Source: Streptomyces sp. TSRI0107
Lineage (GTDB): Bacteria; Actinomycetota; Actinomycetes; Streptomycetales; Streptomycetaceae
Direction: 5' to 3'
DNA length: 64,000 nucleotides
NCBI RefSeq assembly: GCF_001905845.1
Contig: NZ_LIVZ01000006.1
Span: 496,001-560,000 of the forward strand
The position numbers and the translations under genes were made by a program. Below are positions 31,805-41,917 of this stretch, one piece after another; within the stretch, counting starts at the first letter, position 1; every line of letters starts with the position of its first letter. The notes under the pieces were generated by a model that was not told the DNA's origin, ran no database searches, and saw nothing but the letters and a program-made list of their open reading frames with translations.

Positions 31805-32928
31805 CCACCACCGTGCACCCCGCCGTGGAGCGGGCCGACCTGCTCATCGACCTGGAGCGGTGCGACGAGGCCCGGGAGCTGCTGGCCGGCCGGCTCGCGG
31901 AGGACCCGGAGGACGTCCGGGCCTGGGTGAAGCTCGCCCGCAGTCATCTGGTGGGCGACGCCCAGGACGGGCAGCGGGCGCTGGAGGCGACGGAGCGCGC
32001 GCTGGCGCTCGACGCCGAGGACATCGGGGCGCTCGTCATGCACGCGCACGCCCTGCGCGCCGCCGGCCGCTTCCTGGAGACCGAGGACGTGCTGCGCGAG
32101 GTGATCCGCCTCGCCCCCGACCACTGGTACGGCTACGCGCTGCTCGCCAACTGGGTGTGGCGCATCAAGGCGATCCGCTCCGGGCGGGCCAACGGCGGCC
32201 AGGTCAGGCGCGAGGACCAGGACGCCGCCCTGCGCGAGGCGGGGGAACTGGCCCAGGAGGCCATCCGGCTGGGCCCGGAGGAGGTGTTCGCCTACGAGGC
32301 GGCGTGGCTGATCGCCGACATGGCCGGCAACCGGACCGTCGCCGACCAGTTGGACGAGGCGATCCTCCGGCTCGACCCGCAGCACGAGCAGGCCCTGGCC
32401 CGGCGGACGAAGCAGGCGGCGACCGCCCCCGGCGTCAAGGCCGCCGAGGCCGCCACCCTGTACGCCGACGCGCTCGCCGCCGCCCCGGACTCGGCGCCGA
32501 TGCGGCGCGGCCTCGACGAGGCCTCCTACCGTCTGCTGCGCGGCGTCCGCTGGCTGGCGCTGCTCTGTGTGGCGCTGGCCGGCGTCGGCATCGACCTGTT
32601 CCCCACCGAGGGCGAGGTTCAGCGGGAGCTGCCGCTGCCGCTCGGCCAGCGGCTGTGGGACCTCGTGCCGATGGCCGTCGTCTGGGCGCTGGGCGCGCTG
32701 CTGAGGTACCGCCGGCTGCGCGCCGGGATCCGGGTCAACCTGCGCTCGCTGGTCCGCCGCCGCACCTGGGCGCGGGTCGTCCTCGGCCAGGCCGCGTGGG
32801 CGATGCTGTGCGCGCTGCTCGTCGTCGAGGTGCCGTGGACGGAGCGGACGGTGCCGATGGTCCTCTTCTGGGCCGGGCTGGCGCCGACGCTGGCGACGAT
32901 GTGGTTCGACCGCGGGAAGGCCGGCTGA
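31801..32928 (+). CDS. TPR protein with C-terminal membrane helices
   Basis: This 375-residue protein has TPR-like helices over residues 5-240 (LLIDLERCDEARELLAGRLAEDPEDVRAWVKLARSHL; ALRAAGRFLETEDVLREVIRLAPDHWYGYALLANWVWR). Three or four membrane helices follow (WLALLCVALAGVGIDLF, DLVPMAVVWALGALLRY, LGQAAWAMLCALLVV, VPMVLFWAGLAPTLATMW). Its GTG overlaps the AAA ATPase stop, so the two are translationally coupled, and the TPR region probably recruits the ATPase to the membrane. It ends at a bidirectional terminator. Confidence 0.82.
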   Translation: MTTTVHPAVERADLLIDLERCDEARELLAGRLAEDPEDVRAWVKLARSHLVGDAQDGQRALEATERALALDAEDIGALVMHAHALRAAGRFLETEDVLREVIRLAPDHWYGYALLANWVWRIKAIRSGRANGGQVRREDQDAALREAGELAQEAIRLGPEEVFAYEAAWLIADMAGNRTVADQLDEAILRLDPQHEQALARRTKQAATAPGVKAAEAATLYADALAAAPDSAPMRRGLDEASYRLLRGVRWLALLCVALAGVGIDLFPTEGEVQRELPLPLGQRLWDLVPMAVVWALGALLRYRRLRAGIRVNLRSLVRRRTWARVVLGQAAWAMLCALLVVEVPWTERTVPMVLFWAGLAPTLATMWFDRGKAG

Positions 32929-32944
32929 GCGGGCGAACGGCAAA

Positions 32945-32970
32945 GGGGGGACGCAGCCATGCGTCCCCCC
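32945..32970. terminator. Bidirectional hairpin terminator
   Basis: GGGGGGACGCA and TGCGTCCCCCC form a perfect 11-bp stem with a 4-nt loop between the convergent TPR gene and the 5'-nucleotidase gene. On the reverse strand CTTT follows the stem. Confidence 0.75.
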
Positions 32971-32994
32971 TCCGCCGGGTTCTCAGCGGTTACT

Positions 32995-34800
32995 TCACTT
33001 CACGATCGTGATCCGGTCCGCCTTCGGCGGCGCGATCGGGCTGGTCGCCGAGGAGTTCGCCGTCAGGTACTTCTCCAGGGCGGTCAGGTCGTCCGCGCCG
33101 ACCAGGTCGTTGGTGCCCTGGCCCAGCGTCGGGAAGCCGTCGCCGCCGCCCGCGAGGAAGCTGTTGCTCGCGACGCGGTACACCGCCGACGGGTCGACGG
33201 GCGCTCCGTTCAGCTTGACCGAGTCGGTCACGACCCGGTCGGCGCCCGTCTTCGTCAGGTCCAGGGTGTACGTCAGGCCCGAGGAGATCTGGAGGATCTT
33301 CGGGGCGGCCGCGTTCGCGCCGCTCACCTGCTCCTTGAGGATCTGGATGAGCTGGGTGCCGGTGATGTCCTGGAGGTTCACCGTGTTGGCGAACGGCTGG
33401 ACCGTGAAGCCCTCGGCGTAGGTCACCACGCCGTCGCCCTCGGCGCCCTTGGCCGCGTAGGTGAGGGGCGCGCGGATGCCGCCCGGGTTCATCAGCGCCA
33501 GGTCGGTCTCCGGGTCCAGCTCCTTGCCGTAGGCGAGCTGCGCGTCGGCGATGAGGTCGCCGAGCGGGGACTCGGTGCCGGTGTTGCCGATGTCGCCGGA
33601 GATGTAGCCGATGGCGCGGTTGCCGATGGGCGCGGCGAGCGTGTTCCACTTGCCGATCAGCGCGGTCATGTCGGGCGCCTTGGGGACGTCCCGGGTGACG
33701 ACGTGGTTCGCGGAGCCGACCGCCGTACGGGCGATGTCACCCGTCCACCGGTCGTACGTCAGCGTGGTGTCGGTGTAGAGCCGGCCGAAGGAGGCGGCGG
33801 AGGTGACCATGCGGGGGTTGCCCGCCGGGTCGTCGATGGTGCACACGTACGGCGCGTGGGTGTGGCCGGTGACGAGGGCGTCGACCTGCGGGGTGACGTT
33901 CTTGGCGATGTCGACGATCGGGCCGGATATGCCGTCGCCCGCGCCGGGCGCGTCGCAGTCGTAGTTGTACGCGGTGCCGGCCGGGAAGCCGCCCTCGTGG
34001 ACGAGCGCGACGATCGACTTCACGCCCTGGCGCTGGAGCACCTTGGCGTACTTGTTGATGGTCTCGACCTCGTCCTTGAAGGTGAGGCCCTTGACGCCCT
34101 CTGCCGAGACGACGTCCGGGGTGCCCTCCAGGGTCACACCGATGAAGCCGATCTTGACGTCCTTCTTCTTCCACACCCAGTAGGGCTTGAGGATCGGCTT
34201 GCCGCTCTTCTCGTCCAGGACGTTGGCCGCGAGGTACGGGAAGTCGGCGCCCTCGAACTCCTCGTCCGTGTAGCAGCCGTCCGTGGGGTGGCAGCCGCCC
34301 TGCTGGAGGCGGGCCAGTTCCTTGGCGCCCTCGTCGAACTCGTGGTTGCCGACGCTCGTCACGTCGAGGTCGAGCTCGTTGAGCGCCTCGATGGTGGGCT
34401 CGTCGTGGAACAGGCCGGACAGCAGCGGGGAGGCGCCGACCATGTCGCCGCCCGCCGCGGTGACGGAGTACTTGTGGCCCTCGCGCGCCTCGCGCAGATG
34501 GGTCGCCAGGTACTCGACGCCGCCCGCGTCGACGGTCCTGGTGGTGCCGTCGGGCTGCAGCTCGGTGACCCGGCCGGAGGAGCCGGACGGCGGTTCCAGG
34601 TTGCCGTGCAGGTCGTTGAAGGACAGCAGTTGGACGTCCTGGTAGCGGCCCGGCCAGTGCTTGCCGGTCTGCTCGTCGGCGCTGGCGGTGGACGGCAGCG
34701 CGGCGACCAGCGCGCCGACGGTCGCGAGCCCGGCGGTGGCCGCGAGCAGCCTGGTCGTGCGCCGTCTGCGGCGGTCGTGCGGCGGAGTGGTGGCTGGCAT
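32995..34800 (-). CDS. Secreted 5'-nucleotidase/metallophosphatase
   Basis: This 601-residue protein has a signal peptide (RRRRRTTRLLAATAGLATVGALVAALPSTASA), a metallophosphatase domain and a 5'-nucleotidase C-terminal domain. Metal ligands are visible in LLSFNDLHGNLEP, AAGGDMVGASP, VGNHEFDEG, LVHEGG and VTGHTHAPY. The C-terminal substrate domain includes NPGGIRAPL, VQPFANTVNLQDITG and YRVASNSFLAGGGDGF. It hydrolyses extracellular nucleotides and so feeds phosphate and nucleosides to the cell. No clear PHO box is visible upstream. It is divergent from mshD. Confidence 0.93.
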   Translation of the reverse strand: MPATTPPHDRRRRRTTRLLAATAGLATVGALVAALPSTASADEQTGKHWPGRYQDVQLLSFNDLHGNLEPPSGSSGRVTELQPDGTTRTVDAGGVEYLATHLREAREGHKYSVTAAGGDMVGASPLLSGLFHDEPTIEALNELDLDVTSVGNHEFDEGAKELARLQQGGCHPTDGCYTDEEFEGADFPYLAANVLDEKSGKPILKPYWVWKKKDVKIGFIGVTLEGTPDVVSAEGVKGLTFKDEVETINKYAKVLQRQGVKSIVALVHEGGFPAGTAYNYDCDAPGAGDGISGPIVDIAKNVTPQVDALVTGHTHAPYVCTIDDPAGNPRMVTSAASFGRLYTDTTLTYDRWTGDIARTAVGSANHVVTRDVPKAPDMTALIGKWNTLAAPIGNRAIGYISGDIGNTGTESPLGDLIADAQLAYGKELDPETDLALMNPGGIRAPLTYAAKGAEGDGVVTYAEGFTVQPFANTVNLQDITGTQLIQILKEQVSGANAAAPKILQISSGLTYTLDLTKTGADRVVTDSVKLNGAPVDPSAVYRVASNSFLAGGGDGFPTLGQGTNDLVGADDLTALEKYLTANSSATSPIAPPKADRITIVK

Positions 34801-34944
34801 ACGCCCCCCTGTACCTCTGTGCGTCTGTGTGGTGGTCCCGGCGCAGCCTAGAGTCAACGCGCGTAGCGCGACAGGGGGTTCATGGTTACATCCTGGTTTC
34901 CCTTTGCCGCCGTTTTCGGGCCGCCTCCCCTTACCCTCGTAGGC

Positions 34945-35871
34945 ATGACCAGCGACGACATCGCACGGCCCGGCCCCTCCCGCGCCATCGAGACCTACGC
35001 GGCGCTCTCCCCGGAACAGATCGAGGCGGTTCTCGGACTGCTCGCGGAGGCCGTTCGCGTCGACGGCCAGCAGGCGGTGTCCGAGCAGGGCCGGCTCCAG
35101 CTGCGCGGCGGGGAACGCGAGGGTGTGTCCCATCTGCTGCTGACCCTCGGCGACCAACTCGTGGGCTACGCCCAGCTGGAGGACACGGATCCGGTGGAGG
35201 CCCCGGCCGCCGAGCTGGTCGTCCACCCCTCGCACCGCGGCCACGGCCACGGCCGCGCCCTCGGTACGGCGCTGCTGGCCGCCTCCGGCAAGCGGCTGCG
35301 GGTGTGGGCGCACGGCGGCCATTCCGCGGCCCGGCATCTTGCGCAGGTGCTGGGGCTGACCCTGTTCCGCGAACTGCGTCAGATGCGGCGCCCCTTGGCG
35401 GGACTCGACCTGCCCGAGCCGGTGCTGCCGGCCGGGGTGAGCGTGCGGACCTTCGTGCCGGGGCGGGACGACGCGGCCTGGCTCGCCGTCAACGCCGCCG
35501 CGTTCGCCCACCACCCGGAGCAGGGCTCCCTCACCCAGCGCGACCTGGACGACCGCAAGGCGGAGCCGTGGTTCGACCCGGCGGGCTTCTTCCTGGCCGA
35601 GCGCGAGGGCGAGCTGGTCGGCTTCCACTGGACGAAGGTGCACGCGGAGGAGCAGCTCGGCGAGGTGTACGTCCTCGGGGTGGCGCCCGGCACGCAGGGC
35701 GGCGGCCTGGGCAAGGCGCTGACCACGGTCGGGCTGCGGCATCTGGCGGCGCAGGGGCTGCCGACGGCGATGCTGTACGTCGACGCGGACAACAAGGCGG
35801 CGGTGTCGGTGTACGAGCGGCTGGGCTTCACCACATACGAGACGGACCTCATGTACCGGTCCGAAACCTGA
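34945..35871 (+). CDS. mshD: Mycothiol synthase
   Basis: This 308-residue double-GNAT enzyme acetylates Cys-GlcN-Ins in the last step of mycothiol synthesis. The N-terminal GNAT half has ELVVHPSHRGHGHGRALG; the active C-terminal half has VLGVAPGTQGGGLGKALTTVGLRHL and AAVSVYERLGFTTYETDLMYR. The ATG at 34945 is about 7 nt downstream of TACCCT, suggesting a leaderless mRNA; the longer in-frame start at 34882 would add 21 unlike residues. It is followed by a strong terminator. Confidence 0.93.
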   Translation: MTSDDIARPGPSRAIETYAALSPEQIEAVLGLLAEAVRVDGQQAVSEQGRLQLRGGEREGVSHLLLTLGDQLVGYAQLEDTDPVEAPAAELVVHPSHRGHGHGRALGTALLAASGKRLRVWAHGGHSAARHLAQVLGLTLFRELRQMRRPLAGLDLPEPVLPAGVSVRTFVPGRDDAAWLAVNAAAFAHHPEQGSLTQRDLDDRKAEPWFDPAGFFLAEREGELVGFHWTKVHAEEQLGEVYVLGVAPGTQGGGLGKALTTVGLRHLAAQGLPTAMLYVDADNKAAVSVYERLGFTTYETDLMYRSET

Positions 35872-35895
35872 TCTTTCCGCTCGGAGGCCTCACGA

Positions 35896-35922
35896 GGGGG
35901 CGGCGATCTTGACGCCGCCCCC
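35896..35922 (+). terminator. mshD terminator
   Basis: GGGGGCGGCG and CGCCGCCCCC form a perfect 10-bp stem with a 7-nt loop, followed by TCTCTTGC. It lies 25 bp past the mshD stop codon. Confidence 0.8.
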
Positions 35923-35930
35923 TCTCTTGC

Positions 35931-35966
35931 ACCACCCTTTCACTACTCAATTAGTGAAAGGGTGGT
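35931..35966 (+). promoter_or_regulatory. Perfect 15-bp inverted repeat, YtrA-type operator
   Basis: ACCACCCTTTCACTA (35931-35945) and its exact complement TAGTGAAAGGGTGGT (35952-35966) flank a 6-bp AT-rich spacer CTCAAT. The second arm covers the GTG start of the GntR gene at 35962. YtrA-subfamily GntR repressors bind unusually long palindromes at their own promoters, so this is the likely autoregulatory operator. Confidence 0.8.
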
Positions 35967-36356
35967 TGTCCGAGTGGTCGAATACCGCGTCGACCGGCGC
36001 AGCGGAGTCGCCACCTACCTGCAGATCGTCCAGCAGACCAAGCAGGCGCTGCGCCTCGGCCTGCTCCAGCCCGGCGACCAGCTGCCCACGGCCCGCGAGG
36101 TCGTGGCGGCCACCGCCATCAACCCGAACACCGTCCTGAAGGCCTACCGCGAGCTGGAACGCGAAGGCCTCGTCGAGGCCCGCCGCGGCCTCGGCACCTT
36201 CGTCCGGCGCTCCCTGGGCGCCGCACCCGCCGACTCGCCGCTGCGCAGCGAACTGGAGGCGTGGGCGGCGAAGGCCCGCACCGCGGGGCTCGAACGGGAC
36301 GACGTGGCCGCGCTCTTCACGTCCGTACTGGACACGCACTTCAAGGGGGACCAGGA

Positions 36357-36360
<4 letters not shown>
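35962..36360 (+). CDS. YtrA-subfamily GntR repressor
   Basis: This 132-residue protein has a GntR winged helix (YLQIVQQTKQALRLGLLQPGDQLPTAREVVAATAINPNTVLKAYRELEREGLVEARRGLGTFV) and a short helical tail, the layout of the YtrA subfamily. Its TGA overlaps the ATG of the ABC ATPase (ATGA), and two permease genes follow, which is the standard YtrA operon. The GTG at 35962 overlaps the operator; a second GTG at 35974 would give a slightly shorter protein. The inducer is unknown but is often an antibiotic or envelope stress. Confidence 0.88.
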
Positions 36361-37240
<880 letters not shown>

Positions 37241-37244
<4 letters not shown>

Positions 37245-38275
37245 CCGCCGTGACGACCACCACGGCCCCCGAGCGGGCCCGCACTGCCCGTGGCCCGCGC
37301 GGCCTGACCTGGGTGCTGCTGCGGGTGCACCGGTCGGCGCTGTGGTTCTGGCTGATGCTGCTCGCCGTCGCCGGAGGCGCCCTGCTGTGGGCGTACGGGC
37401 CGGGCGTGGACGCCGCTCTGGACGTCTACCGCGGGATGGACTGCGGCCCCGGGTACTGCGACGCCACGGTCCCCGCCGCCCAGCACTACCAGCTCGCCAC
37501 CGTCCTCGGCACCGGCCTGCTCACCCTCACCCCGCTCCTCACCGCCGCCTGGGCGGGCGGCGCCCTCATCGGCCGGGAAATGGAGAACGGCACCGCCCGG
37601 CTCGCCTGGACCCAGTCCGTCACCCCCGCCCGCTGGCTCGCCGCCAAGCTCGCCGTGCCCGCCGCCCTGCTCGCCGCCGGCACGGTCCTGCTCACGCTGC
37701 TGCACCGCCTGCTGTGGTCGGTGGACGGACCGCTGCGGGAGGCCACCGGCACGCGCGACTGGCACGACGGCGGCGTCTACCTCGCCAACGGCACCCTGGC
37801 CACCGCCTACGCCCTGCTCGGCCTGGCCGTCGGCGCCCTCGCCGGCCTGCTCCTCCGCCGGGCGCTGCCCGCGCTGGCGGCCGCCGTGGTCAGCCTGCTC
37901 GTCCTCACCGGCGCGCTGTCCTCCCTGCGCCCGCACCTGTGGCCGGCCGTGACCCTGACCGGCAAGGAGTACTACCCGGAGTGGACCGGCATGGTCGTCG
38001 GCGACGGCGCCCTCACCTCCACCGGCGCCCGCGTCCCCGACCCGATCTGCGTCGACGACGCCCGCTGCCTCGCCGAGCACGACATCGTCGGCTTCTACCG
38101 CGACCACCACCCGGCCGGCCACTTCTGGCCCCTCCAGCTCGTCGAGACCGGCATCGTCCTCGCCGTCGCCGCTCTCGCGGTCCTGGCCGCGTTCTGGCTG
38201 CTGAACCGCCGTACGGGAGCCCGCCGTACGGGAGCCCACCGTACGGAGACCCGCCGTCCCGGAGCCGCCGCATGA
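37241..38275 (+). CDS. ABC-2 type permease, copy 1
   Basis: This 344-residue membrane protein has about six helices (ALWFWLMLLAVAGGALLWAY, LATVLGTGLLTLTPLLTAAWAGGALIG, AALLAAGTVLLTLLHRLL, ALLGLAVGALAGLLLRRALPALAA, IVLAVAALAVLAAFWLL). It shares the segment ALIGREMENGTARLAWTQSV with copy 2, including long identical DNA, so the pair arose by tandem duplication. The C-terminus carries a 15-bp repeat encoding RRTGA-type pentapeptides. It overlaps both neighbours by 4 bp. Confidence 0.88.
38207..38266 (+). repeat. Four tandem 15-bp repeats at permease C-terminus
   Basis: CGCCGTACGGGAGCC occurs twice exactly and is followed by two degenerate copies (CACCGTACGGAGACC, CGCCGTCCCGGAGCC). It encodes RRTGA, RRTGA, HRTET and RRPGA in the cytoplasmic tail. 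As the unit is a multiple of three, copy number can change without breaking the frame. Confidence 0.85.
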
Positions 38276-39192
38276 CCGCGCTCGCCGCCCCCGCCGCCCC
38301 CGCCGCGCGCGGCACCCGGCGCCCGCGCGGTCTGATCTGGGCCGTGCTGCGGCTGCACCGCACGGCGCTGTGGCTCTCGCTGGCCGCGCTCGCCGCCGCC
38401 GCGCTGGTCTCGGTGTGGATGTACGTCATCGGGGACGACGCCCGGCGTGGCATCAGCGCCTGCGCCACCCCGGCCACCGGCCGGCTGCCGTCCTGCGCGG
38501 AGGTCGAGGCGATCGGCGCCGACGAGACCTACGCCGCCGGGATCGGCCTGCTCACCGGCACCCTCGCCTACCTGGTCTTCCCGGTGACCGCCTGGGCGGG
38601 CGGCGCGCTGATCGGCCGCGAGCTGGAGAACGGCACCGCCCGGCTCGCCTGGACCCAGTCCGTCACCCCGGCCCGCTGGCTCGCCGCCAAGCTGGCCGTG
38701 CCCGCAGCGCTGCTGACGGCCGGGACGGCGGCGGCCCTGGCACTGCTGGAGTGGGCGCGCGGGGACGGCGACCCGAACCTGACCGGCGACTGGTACCTGC
38801 CGGACGTCTTCGTCAGCGGCGGTCCCACCGCCGTCGCCCACCCGCTGGCCGGTCTCGTCCTCGGCGCCCTCGCCGGACTGCTCACCGGCCGGGCACTGCC
38901 CGCCGCCGGACTGTCACTCGCCGTCTGGACCGTCCTCCACAACGTCCTGGAGCACTACCGCGGCGACCTGTGGCCGGCGCTCACCCGCACCGCCGGCGGC
39001 GCCACCTTCGAACTGCCCCGCTCGGCCTTCGCCGTCGGCACGGTCCACGACCAGGACCGGATGACCTCCGCCACCTACCACCCCCGCTCCCACCTGCTGC
39101 CCCTCCAGCTCGTGGAGACCGGCATCCTGCTCGCCCTCACCGCCGCCGCGGCCGCCGCCTGCCATCTGCTGCTGCGCCGCCGCGCGAGCTGA
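38272..39192 (+). CDS. ABC-2 type permease, copy 2
   Basis: This 306-residue membrane protein is paralogous to copy 1: both contain WAGGALIGRE-ENGTARLAWTQSVTPARWLAAKLAVPAALL-AGT. Their DNA is identical over at least 46 bp around TGGAGAACGGCACCGCCCGG (38625 onward). About six helices are predicted. The two permeases probably form a heterodimer with the ATPase. It is the last gene of the operon, and its stop codon is followed 4 bp later by the left end of MITE copy B. Confidence 0.88.
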   Translation: MTALAAPAAPAARGTRRPRGLIWAVLRLHRTALWLSLAALAAAALVSVWMYVIGDDARRGISACATPATGRLPSCAEVEAIGADETYAAGIGLLTGTLAYLVFPVTAWAGGALIGRELENGTARLAWTQSVTPARWLAAKLAVPAALLTAGTAAALALLEWARGDGDPNLTGDWYLPDVFVSGGPTAVAHPLAGLVLGALAGLLTGRALPAAGLSLAVWTVLHNVLEHYRGDLWPALTRTAGGATFELPRSAFAVGTVHDQDRMTSATYHPRSHLLPLQLVETGILLALTAAAAAACHLLLRRRAS

Positions 39193-39196
39193 GGAC

Positions 39197-39401
39197 CTAG
39201 GGGGCGTCTCGTCGATCATGCCGGGCTCGCGGCGCCTGGCACCGCGCCTCGCCGCGTTGTCGTCGGTCCCCGATTCCCCCAAGCTCTCGGCTCCGCTCGA
39301 GCAGGGGGGACCCCCATCGCATCGGCTCCCTCCTCCGCCTTGCGATGCACGGCACCAGACGCCGCTCCCTGATCCGGCCTGATCGGCAAGACACCCCCTG
39401 G
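39197..39401 (-). repeat. MITE-like non-coding element, copy B
   Basis: This copy lies in the opposite orientation to copy A at 1549. Its ends read CTAGGGGGCGTCTCGTCGAT and, from the other side, CCAGGGGGTGTCTTGCCGAT. The first ~75 bp of each copy from the GATCAGGCC side match almost exactly, as do the last ~70 bp. The centre here has its own inverted repeat around CAAGCTCTCGGCTCC/CTCGAGC, unlike copy A. It begins 4 bp after the permease stop. No transposase is present. Confidence 0.8.
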
Positions 39402-39408
39402 ACCCGGT

Positions 39409-39446
39409 CCGCGTACGCCCCTCCACGGGGGGAGGGACGTACGCGG
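39409..39446. terminator. Strong hairpin between MITE and ppk
   Basis: CCGCGTACGCCCCTCC and GGAGGGACGTACGCGG form a 16-bp stem with one mismatch and a 6-nt loop. No T-tract follows, so it may act as a hairpin-only terminator for the ABC operon. The rest of 39447-39676 holds the ppk promoter region; I see no certain PHO box there. Confidence 0.5.
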
Positions 39447-39676
39447 GCCGCTCCCGTGCGCCCGCGATCCGCCGCCCGCTATCCCACACGTCATGTCGCC
39501 GTAACCATCGATTCAGACGACCTTGCGACGCTCGGCGAATGAAGCCCGCCGTGCCAGAGCCTTCACCCCCGCCCGAGGGGAGCGTTTCCGGGAACGGGAC
39601 CGCCGGCGCCAGCGCCGCGCTCCCACCCGCCCGCTCCGACGCGCCTGTGTCCCTCCTGGCGCGGAAGAATGGGTTC

Positions 39677-41917
39677 ATGAGCCAGCAGAACGCCCAGGCA
39701 CCGGTCCAGCAGGTCCAGCACGCACAGCCCTCCGTGGGCTCCATCGCCGCGCACCGCCCGCACACCGTGGCGGCGGCGGTATCCGACCTGGAACCCGACA
39801 TCGACGCCGACCTCGACGCGTACGAGGAAGCGCGCGTGGACGGTGCCCAGCTACCCCAGGGCCGGTTCCTCGACCGGGAGCGCAGCTGGCTCGCGTTCAA
39901 CGAGCGCGTCCTCGAACTCGCCGAGGACCCCGACACCCCCCTGCTCGAACGAGCGAACTTCCTGGCGATCTTCGCCAGCAACCTGGACGAGTTCTTCATG
40001 GTCCGGGTCGCGGGTCTGAAGCGCCGCATCGCCACCGGCGTGGCCACCCGGTCCGCCTCCGGTCTCCAGCCGCGCGAGGTGCTGGAGATGATCTGGGCCC
40101 GCTCCCGCGAGCTCATGGCCCGGCACGCCGCCTGCTACCACGAGGACGTCGCCCCCGCCCTCGCGGAGGAGGGCATCCACCTGGTCCGCTGGAGCGAGCT
40201 GACCGAGAAGGAACAGGCCCGCCTGTTCACCCTGTTCCGGCACCAGATCTTCCCGGTGCTCACCCCGCTCGCCGTGGACCCCGCGCACCCCTTCCCGTAC
40301 ATCTCCGGCCTGTCCCTGAACCTGGCCGTCGTCGTGCGCAACCCGGTCAGCGGCCACAGGCACTTCGCCCGTGTGAAGGTGCCGCCGCTGCTGTCCCGCT
40401 TCCTGGAGAGCAGCCCCGGCCGGTACGTCCCCATCGAGGACGTCATCGCCGCGCACCTGGAGGAGCTGTTCCCGGGCATGGAGGTGCTGGAGCACCACGC
40501 CTTCCGCCTCACCCGCAACGAGGACCTGGAGGTCGAGGAGGACGACACCGAGAACCTGCTCCAGGCCCTGGAGAAGGAACTCATGCGGCGCCGCTTCGGG
40601 CCGCCGGTGCGCCTGGAGGTGGAGGAGTCCATCGACCGGGAGGTGCTGGACCTCCTCGTGCGCGAGCTGAAGATCAGCGAGGCCGAGGTCTACCCGCTGC
40701 CCGGCCCGCTCGACCTCACCGGCCTCTTCCGCATCCACGGTCTCGACCGGCCCGAGCTGAAGTACCGGAAGTTCATCGCCGGCACCCACCGCGACCTCGC
40801 CGAGGTCGAGTCCGCCTCCGCACCCGACATCTTCGCCGCCCTGCGCCAGCGGGACGTCCTGCTGCACCACCCGTACGACTCGTTCTCCACGTCGGTGCAG
40901 GCGTTCCTGGAGCAGGCCGCGCAGGACCCGGACGTCCTCGCCATCAAGCAGACGCTGTACCGCACCTCCGGCGACTCCCCCATAGTCGACGCGCTCATCG
41001 ACGCCGCCGAGTCCGGCAAGCAGGTCCTCGTCCTGGTCGAGATCAAGGCCCGCTTCGACGAGCACGCCAACATCAAGTGGGCGCGCAAGCTGGAGGAGGC
41101 CGGCTGCCACGTCGTCTACGGCCTCGTCGGCCTGAAGACCCACTGCAAGCTGTCGCTGGTGGTCCGTCAGGAAGGCGACACCCTGCGGCGGTACAGCCAC
41201 GTCGGCACCGGCAACTACCACCCGAAGACGGCCCGCCTCTACGAGGACCTGGGCCTGCTCACCGCCGACCCGCAGGTCGGCGCGGACCTGTCCGACCTGT
41301 TCAACCGTCTCTCCGGCTACTCCCGCCGGGAGACGTACCGCCGCCTCCTCGTGGCCCCCAAGTCGCTGCGCGACGGCCTGGTCTCACGGATCAACAAGGA
41401 GATCCAGCACCACCGCGCCGGACGTCCCGCCTACGTCCGCGTCAAGGTCAACTCGATGGTCGACGAGGCTGTCATCGACGCCCTGTACCGCGCGTCCCAG
41501 GCGGGCGTGCCCGTCGACATCTGGGTGCGCGGCATCTGCGCGGTGCGGCCGGGTGTGGCGGGCCTGTCGGAGAACATCCGGGTCCGCTCGGTCCTCGGCC
41601 GGTTCCTCGAGCACTCCCGGATCTTCGCCTTCGGCAACGGCGGCGAACCGGAGGTCTGGATCGGCAGCGCCGACATGATGCACCGCAACCTCGACCGCCG
41701 GATAGAAGCCATGGTCCGGGTCGTCGACCCGGCCCACCGTGCCGCGCTCAACCGGCTGCTGGAGACCGGGATGTCCGACTCCACCGCCTCCTGGCACCTC
41801 GGGCCGGAGGGCGAATGGACCCGGCACGCGACGGACGGGGACGGCGGCCCCCTGCGGAACATCCAGGAGATGCTCATAGACGCCCGGAGGCGCCGGCGTG
41901 GCACAGCGACACCTTGA
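39677..41917 (+). CDS. ppk: Polyphosphate kinase
   Basis: This 746-residue enzyme makes polyphosphate from ATP reversibly. Features include RSWLAFNERVLELAED at the N-terminus, NLDEFFMVRVAGLK, the autophosphorylated His in RRYSHVGTGNYHPKTARLY, a second conserved His in GLKTHCKLSLVVR, and EIKARFDEHANIKWA. The ATG at 39677 was preferred. An in-frame ATG at 39539 would add 46 residues, but that stretch has weaker GC3 bias (several A/T third bases), suggesting it is untranslated. The next gene encodes a CHAD protein, a polyphosphate-binding fold, and overlaps by 20 bp. Confidence 0.93.
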   Translation: MSQQNAQAPVQQVQHAQPSVGSIAAHRPHTVAAAVSDLEPDIDADLDAYEEARVDGAQLPQGRFLDRERSWLAFNERVLELAEDPDTPLLERANFLAIFASNLDEFFMVRVAGLKRRIATGVATRSASGLQPREVLEMIWARSRELMARHAACYHEDVAPALAEEGIHLVRWSELTEKEQARLFTLFRHQIFPVLTPLAVDPAHPFPYISGLSLNLAVVVRNPVSGHRHFARVKVPPLLSRFLESSPGRYVPIEDVIAAHLEELFPGMEVLEHHAFRLTRNEDLEVEEDDTENLLQALEKELMRRRFGPPVRLEVEESIDREVLDLLVRELKISEAEVYPLPGPLDLTGLFRIHGLDRPELKYRKFIAGTHRDLAEVESASAPDIFAALRQRDVLLHHPYDSFSTSVQAFLEQAAQDPDVLAIKQTLYRTSGDSPIVDALIDAAESGKQVLVLVEIKARFDEHANIKWARKLEEAGCHVVYGLVGLKTHCKLSLVVRQEGDTLRRYSHVGTGNYHPKTARLYEDLGLLTADPQVGADLSDLFNRLSGYSRRETYRRLLVAPKSLRDGLVSRINKEIQHHRAGRPAYVRVKVNSMVDEAVIDALYRASQAGVPVDIWVRGICAVRPGVAGLSENIRVRSVLGRFLEHSRIFAFGNGGEPEVWIGSADMMHRNLDRRIEAMVRVVDPAHRAALNRLLETGMSDSTASWHLGPEGEWTRHATDGDGGPLRNIQEMLIDARRRRRGTATP

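Noticed and set aside
34870..34910. PHO-box-like text GTTCATGGTTA before mshD or the 5'-nucleotidase
   Set aside because: Only one partial match, in the wrong orientation for the nucleotidase gene, with no second good 11-nt unit.
39480..39535. Possible PHO box before ppk (GTCATGTCGCC, GTAACCATCGA, TTCAGACGACC)
   Set aside because: The 11-nt periodicity is present, but matches to the GTTCACC consensus are weak; PhoP control of ppk is known elsewhere but is not convincing from this sequence.
39539..39676. Longer N-terminus for polyphosphate kinase starting at the ATG at 39539
   Set aside because: Third codon positions are much less GC-biased here than in the rest of ppk, and an ATG at 39677 gives a normal-length enzyme.
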